The translations under genes were made by a program, and so were the position numbers. From contig CAJNDS010000447.1 of assembly GCA_905221605.1 (NCBI GenBank), positions 375,001 to 395,000 on the forward strand: DNA of 20,000 nucleotides. The letters run 5' to 3'. The stretch comes from Symbiodinium natans. Lineage: Eukaryota; Sar; Dinophyceae; Suessiales; Symbiodiniaceae. Below, in pieces: positions 16,015 through 20,000 of this stretch. Positions within the stretch are counted from its first letter, which is position 1; the number at the start of each line of letters is the position of its first letter. The notes under the pieces were generated by a model, which saw only the letters and a program-made list of their open reading frames with translations, was not told where the DNA came from and did no database searches.

Positions 16015-16372
16015 ACCCTAAACCCTAAACCCTACACCCTACACCCTAAACCCTAAACCCTAAACCCTAAACCCTAAACCCTAAACCCGAAACCCTAAAC
16101 CCTAAACCCTAAACCCTACACCCTAAACCCTAAACCCTCTCAACATGGGGGGCAACCAGGTCGCCTCAGGGCAGAAGGAGCTCCAGAAGCTCGACGAGGC
16201 CACTCTGGGGGCTCTGAGGGATCTGGCAGCTCAAAGATCTGTGGAGGGATTCTAGGGTTTAGGGTTTAGGGTTTGGGGTTTAGGGTTTAGGGTTTGGGGT
16301 TTGGGGTTTAGGGTTTAGGGTTTGGGGTTTAGGGTTTAGAGTTTGGGGTTTGGGGTTGAGGGTTTCGGGTTT
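16015..16372. repeat. Telomere-flanked unit G (114 bp core with 36-codon ORF)
   Basis: CCCTAAA/CCCTACA to 16138, core at 16139-16252, then TTTAGGG/TTTGGGG to about 16372. The core holds an ATG at 16145 and is open for 36 codons until TAG 16253-16255, which is the first base triplet of the right array. The frame reads SGQKELQKLDEATLGALRDL and is helix-rich. Nothing shows that it is expressed. Confidence 0.75.
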
Positions 16373-16675
16373 TGGGCTGGGGGGCCTTTTGGGCGGGCTT
16401 TTGGTTTTCCCTGTTTTTTGCTGGGTTTCCGGGTTCTGTTATTTTTATTTATTTCTATTTTTTTTGTGTGTTCTTTTTGTTTTTTTTCTCATGTTTCAGG
16501 TTTAGGGTTAGGGTAAGCTAAATCCTAAATCCTAAGCCCTAAAGCCCAAACCCGAACCCGACACCTTAGGGTTTCAGGGTTTCGTGGTTTTCCCCTCGAA
16601 CTCCAAACTCGAAACCCCAAACCCCGGGCCCGAATTCCTAAACTGGAACTTCCTGGCTTAATAGTAGGGGAAATC
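16373..16675. other. T-rich linker and inverted telomere-like junction
   Basis: T-rich sequence at about 16390-16500 is followed by TTTAGGGTTAGGGTAAGCTAAATCCTAAAT, broken here only for description: G-strand repeat ends near 16515 and C-strand repeat begins near 16519. Degenerate repeat in both orientations continues to 16660. No gene. Confidence 0.5.
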
Positions 16676-16975
16676 CTGAACCCTGAACCCTAAACCCTAA
16701 ACCCTAAACCCTAAACCCTAAGCCCTAAACCCTAAACCCTAAACCCTAAACCCTAAACCCTAAACCCTAAACCCTAAACCGCGGGGCCCTCAATCCTGGA
16801 CCTTTAGCCCACCCCAAGCCCTTCGAGCTGCGAGAGTCCGAGCTTGGGCGTTTGCAGGCCCAAGCGCTTAACACAAAACCCCAAACCCCAAACCGATGTT
16901 TAGGGTAGGGTTTAGGGTTTAGGGTTTAGGGTTTAGGGTTTAGGGTTTAGGGTTTAGGGTTTAGGGTTTAGGGTA
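16676..16975. repeat. Telomere-flanked unit H (about 94 bp core)
   Basis: CCCTAAA at 16676-16780, core at 16781-16874, about 20 bp of CCCCAAA, then TTTAGGG from 16899 to about 16975. One core frame reads FELRESELGRLQAQAL. Confidence 0.7.
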
Positions 16976-17250
16976 ACGCAGGTTTAGGGTTTAGGATTTC
17001 GAAGTTTAGCAGGGTGCGCAGTTAGGGTTCCGGGGAGGTGAGGCGTGCAAAGTTCAGGGCGCTCGAGGCGGAGCACTTGCAGGTTCACGGCTTAGAGGCA
17101 GAGTGACATGCGTAAGGCAACCTGTTTAGGGTTTAGGGTTTAGGGTCGGGTCTAGGGTTTAGGGTTTAGGGTTTAGGGTTTAGCGTTTAGGGTTTAGGGT
17201 TTAGGGTTTAGGGTTTAGGGTTTAGGGTTTAGGGTTTAGGGTTTAGGCTC
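16976..17250. repeat. TTTAGGG arrays around a GC-rich segment
   Basis: Decayed TTTAGGG to about 17027, a GC-rich segment at about 17028-17124 open in a frame reading VRRAKFRALEAEHLQVHG, then a TTTAGGG array at about 17124-17248. Both flanking arrays here face the same way, unlike units A to H. Confidence 0.65.
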
Positions 17251-17552
17251 TAAGCCCCTGAGCCCTACATCCGAAACTCTAAATGCCGGGATGTAGGCTT
17301 TGGGGTTCTGGGCTGCGTGCTCCCAAAGCTGCAGATGGAGGTTGCACCTATACATGCCCTGGCTCAAGACAAAGCGTGTGTGTGCGGACGGGTTGCCAAT
17401 CCCTCCGACGCCCATGGCTTCCTCTGCCGTGCACGATGTGGAAGATTGGGGCCAGGTGCACTTTGGGGCCTTTGGGGGCTTTTGTTGGGCTCGTGAGATG
17501 CAGGGGCAGGGCACACCTTAAACCTCAACAGCTTGGGGTTCAGGGTTCCTTA
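17251..17552. other. Unique segment without a supported gene
   Basis: Starts and ends at telomere orientation switches (near 17249 and 17551). Two overlapping plus-strand frames (17283-17567 and 17300-17521) are open, but neither resembles a known protein, and the first continues into telomere repeat. Confidence 0.4.
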
Positions 17553-17819
17553 AACCCTAAACCCTAAACCTTAAACCCTAAACCCTAAACCCTAAACCCT
17601 AAACCCTAAACCCTAAACCCTAAACCCTAAACCCTAACCCTAAACCCTAAACCCTAAACAAAACCCTAAACCCTAAAACCCTAAACCCTTAAACCCTAAA
17701 CCCTAAACCCTAAACCTAAACCCTAAACCCAAACCCTAAACCCTAAACCCTAAACCCTAAACCCTAACCCTAAACCCTAAACCCTAAACCCTAAACCCTA
17801 AACCCTAAACCCTAAACCC
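17553..17819. repeat. CCCTAAA array abutting the virus-like fragment
   Basis: About 37 units with several one- or two-base indels (CCCTAA, CCTAAA, AACAAAACCC), more irregular than the other arrays. It ends at CCCTAAACCCG, directly before coding-like sequence at 17821. Confidence 0.9.
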
Positions 17820-17820
17820 G

Positions 17821-18105
17821 CGCTGCATCTTCTTCCAAGGCCCTCAGGGGTACACAAATCGGATTAGAACAACCTTAGTCGCCATAACTTACTTGAAACT
17901 TGTTGAGCAATTTCAAAGGTGGGATCTGCCGAAATCGCTAAATGTCAAGTTTAGGATGATTATGAATGACAGCACTCTTGTCAAAGACTCTCACGTGATC
18001 TTGGCAATAATTAAGACATTGAAACAGAACTCAATTTGAATCAGCGATTCGGCTTGGAATGAGTTCTTTCAATTTGCATGGAGCATAGTTGATCCTGCGT
18101 ACTTC
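17821..18105 (+). pseudogene. 5' part of virus L-like fragment, interrupted by TGA
   Basis: The frame of the downstream ORF continues upstream from 18106 to the telomere array with only one stop, TGA at 18037-18039. The 94 sense codons look like genuine protein (for example TLVAITYLKLVEQF and AWSIVDPAYFMLMADRY across the ORF start). The region has no ATG position that explains it as a separate gene. I read it as the connector region just before the methyltransferase of an L-type polymerase, cut off on the left by telomere repeat. The family assignment rests on the downstream part. Truncation plus a stop fits an endogenous, decaying copy. Confidence 0.65.
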
Positions 18106-19863
18106 ATGCTCATGGCCGACAGGTACCTGCGGAGAGTGCTGATGGCACAAGGGCAGCCACACCAAAACCGATCTGTCACATACGGCAAAGCATGGACATC
18201 AGTACCGAGGATCACTGCGCAGCCAGGGGAGTTTTTTCCGCTTTTGACTTTTGGAGAAAGTTGCAGCTTAACGAAGCGAGTTGATCTAGTGGAGTGGTAC
18301 GGGTCGAACAGAATCAAATCTTTATCGTGGGATCGATATTTCAGGAAGTACAGCACTTTGGGTACTGGGTGCAGCAAATTGGTTCCTTTAATGCTCAGCC
18401 TTCCTGAAATCACAGGGGTAGTCCTTAGAGATTTTGTGTTCACGGCAGAAGCTGATTGCGCAGCTGCTGCATGGTTTTCCAACCTCCCTTGTACAGAAAC
18501 CCTATTAGTCAACTCCTTCTATTCTGATTCCACTCTCGAAGATCCTTACTCTGCGATGTATCTCTTCGGCGCAAAAGAGAAAGTCGCCAATCTGCAGGCA
18601 CCTAAGTCTGATCCTTCTGACTTAATGCACTCTGAAACCCACAAGGTGCTAATGTCGCGATGGATGGAGAGGAGGGGGCGTCCGTCAGATGACATGTATG
18701 TTGTGTCTGATGGGACACCTCTCGGGAAGTTTCCAGAAGGGGGTAGATTGTCATGGATCTGGAATCTGATGGTGCTAGGGACTCGTATCTGCAAGCGAGA
18801 GAAAATATGCTGGGTCATCAAGACTCAAACTGTATGCCCAGAAGCATACGACTCTGAGATCGCAATGATTAGTAAGTTTGCTGAATGCACTACAGAGTTC
18901 CGATCATACAACAGCAAAAGTTCCAACTCTGAAGTGTACATTGTTGCTTGGTTGGGAACGCTTAGCACCCCTGCTGATTTCGTCGACCCCTCTGATATGG
19001 TTGGCCGAACTATCTGGACTCGACAGTTCCCGTCATGTTTCGATGTTAGTCCAGTAGAAAGTGCTGCTCGCGATCACAACATTAAGTATGACGGAGATGA
19101 CACACCAGCCTCCAACATTTTGGAGATGTGCTATAGTAGATCCACCTTTTGGAAGAGATTGATCAAGTACACACCGCTACAGCTTGTCGACCCGCAAGCA
19201 TGGAAGGATTCCGAGCGATTATTATCTCTGCTATACGGGGAAATTAGCGATAAAGCTCTAGCAATATGCTCAGGGGGCGCACTAGGGCCCGATTTCTTTC
19301 AGCTGGACATCCTAGGGATGATAAATGCACTCGCAGACTTGATAGATGGATGTGAGACCCAGCTCATTGTGATGGAGTGTCTCAAGAAAGTGTCGAGAGT
19401 GCGCAGCATAGGTAGAATATACAGATGGATGGCCATTGGGCAGCGTCCGGTGCCTTTACGCAACGACCTCATCACTCAGTTGTGCAGCATGCGATTGATC
19501 CATGCAGTTCTAACTGAGTACGTGTCTCAAGCTATCATTCCCTCGTCCTTTGAACATTGGAGAGATGTGGCCTCTCAGTCTGTACTTGCTTTCGAGGAGG
19601 TTAATGATGTCCTGATATCGGAACGGTTTTACAATTTATCTGCCCCCTCATGCTTCCAAGTCCTCAGGAAGGCCCTCCCTGAACTCTGGCAGTTGTGGCT
19701 TAGCGATCTGGTGTCGCAAAGCTGGGATCAAAGGGTGCTTAATGATCTGTACTCCATGTCTAAGCATCACGGGCCATACGGTTCTCCTGATCTCGGCTAT
19801 ATAGGATCAAATTCACCAAGTCTAGACATAGAGGACACCCCAGGCCATATTGGTTTAGTTTAG
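18106..19863 (+). CDS. L-like: Mononegavirales L-like methyltransferase and C-terminal region (endogenous viral element)
   Basis: 585 codons from ATG 18106 to TAG. In non-segmented negative-strand RNA viruses the L protein carries a cap 2'-O-methyltransferase near its C-terminus with a K-D-K-E catalytic tetrad and a glycine-rich SAM site. All are recognisable: K71 (tentative), the glycine motif LGTGCS at 85-90, D202 in VVSDG, K239 in WVIKT, and E276 in SEVYIV. The D-K and K-E spacings of 37 and 37 residues match the family closely. Residues after about 290 would be the L C-terminal domain, which is poorly conserved. A complete L is about 2000 residues or more, so this is roughly its last third. 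No polymerase motif is present. It sits alone beside a telomere with no N, P or other viral gene in the window. The virus family cannot be named from this. Expression from ATG 18106 is possible but unproven. Confidence 0.75.
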   Translation: MLMADRYLRRVLMAQGQPHQNRSVTYGKAWTSVPRITAQPGEFFPLLTFGESCSLTKRVDLVEWYGSNRIKSLSWDRYFRKYSTLGTGCSKLVPLMLSLPEITGVVLRDFVFTAEADCAAAAWFSNLPCTETLLVNSFYSDSTLEDPYSAMYLFGAKEKVANLQAPKSDPSDLMHSETHKVLMSRWMERRGRPSDDMYVVSDGTPLGKFPEGGRLSWIWNLMVLGTRICKREKICWVIKTQTVCPEAYDSEIAMISKFAECTTEFRSYNSKSSNSEVYIVAWLGTLSTPADFVDPSDMVGRTIWTRQFPSCFDVSPVESAARDHNIKYDGDDTPASNILEMCYSRSTFWKRLIKYTPLQLVDPQAWKDSERLLSLLYGEISDKALAICSGGALGPDFFQLDILGMINALADLIDGCETQLIVMECLKKVSRVRSIGRIYRWMAIGQRPVPLRNDLITQLCSMRLIHAVLTEYVSQAIIPSSFEHWRDVASQSVLAFEEVNDVLISERFYNLSAPSCFQVLRKALPELWQLWLSDLVSQSWDQRVLNDLYSMSKHHGPYGSPDLGYIGSNSPSLDIEDTPGHIGLV

Positions 19864-20000
19864 TTTCGACCCAAGCTGTACACCTACTCAACACCTACCC
19901 TGACCACTCCGCCGTACCGAGGAGGGATTTTCTAGGTGTCAAACAACACACACGCAACACCCCGCTTCCGCTGGCATCTGCAGACTGCGCCGACGCGCGA
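19864..20000. other. Downstream flank of the virus-like fragment
   Basis: Unique sequence with no telomere repeat, clear viral gene-end signal (U-rich termination tract) or ORF. The true right border of the insertion may lie here or beyond the window. Confidence 0.4.

Noticed and set aside
17360-17372. Second spliced-leader-like site (TGGCTCAAG)
   Set aside because: Only the 3' nine bases agree. Upstream positions match at chance level (12 of 21 in total).
17283-17567. 94-codon Cys-rich ORF as a gene
   Set aside because: It runs into telomere repeat at its 3' end, overlaps another open frame, and shows no ordered cysteine motif.

Overview
The window is a eukaryotic chromosome end, or a block of subtelomeric DNA. 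It opens in (CCCTAAA)n, the strand orientation of a left telomere with the Arabidopsis-type TTTAGGG repeat. Roughly 9 kb is perfect or decayed telomere repeat, broken up by short GC-rich segments. TTTAGGG telomeres are known from land plants, many green algae, dinoflagellates, cryptophytes, chlorarachniophytes and glaucophytes. I cannot choose between these from sequence alone. A degenerate dinoflagellate spliced-leader-like motif gives a weak hint toward dinoflagellates.

Layout: (1) 1-5199 is a mosaic of telomere arrays in both orientations, microsatellites and short non-repeat linkers, with no convincing gene. (2) 5200-13849 is an 8.65 kb element with identical 269 bp direct terminal repeats (5200-5468 and 13581-13849). 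It has a possible primer-binding site, a polypurine tract and a 5 bp CCCTA duplication, and sits inside telomere-like repeat. Its interior holds two very long ORFs (about 1278 and 1308 codons) that overlap in different frames. They carry a WW-like domain, an S1-like RNA-binding domain, a Trp-rich tract, a SAM-like domain and two sets of three CCCH zinc fingers. I see no protease, reverse transcriptase, RNase H or integrase motif, so it reads as a recently inserted, non-autonomous LTR retroelement with RNA-binding cargo. (3) 13850-17819 is more telomere mosaic, with a 109 bp near-perfect palindrome, a TTTTAGGG variant array and a run of 22 G. (4) 17821-19863, starting directly at the end of a telomere array, is a 3'-terminal fragment resembling the L polymerase gene of non-segmented negative-strand RNA viruses (Mononegavirales). 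It covers the cap 2'-O-methyltransferase and C-terminal part, is truncated at its 5' end, and has one in-frame TGA. It is best read as an endogenous viral element.

The recurrent structure in the mosaic is CCCTAAA array - short unique core - TTTAGGG array. I count eight cases, and five of the cores measure 85-86 bp. This is the layout of a tiny linear DNA with a telomere at each end, and the opposite of an end-to-end fusion. At 617-620 two such units meet through a true TTTAGGG/CCCTAAA junction. The RNA-derived sequences and telomere-capped pieces together suggest a chromosome end that collects and heals stray DNA. That last reading is inference.
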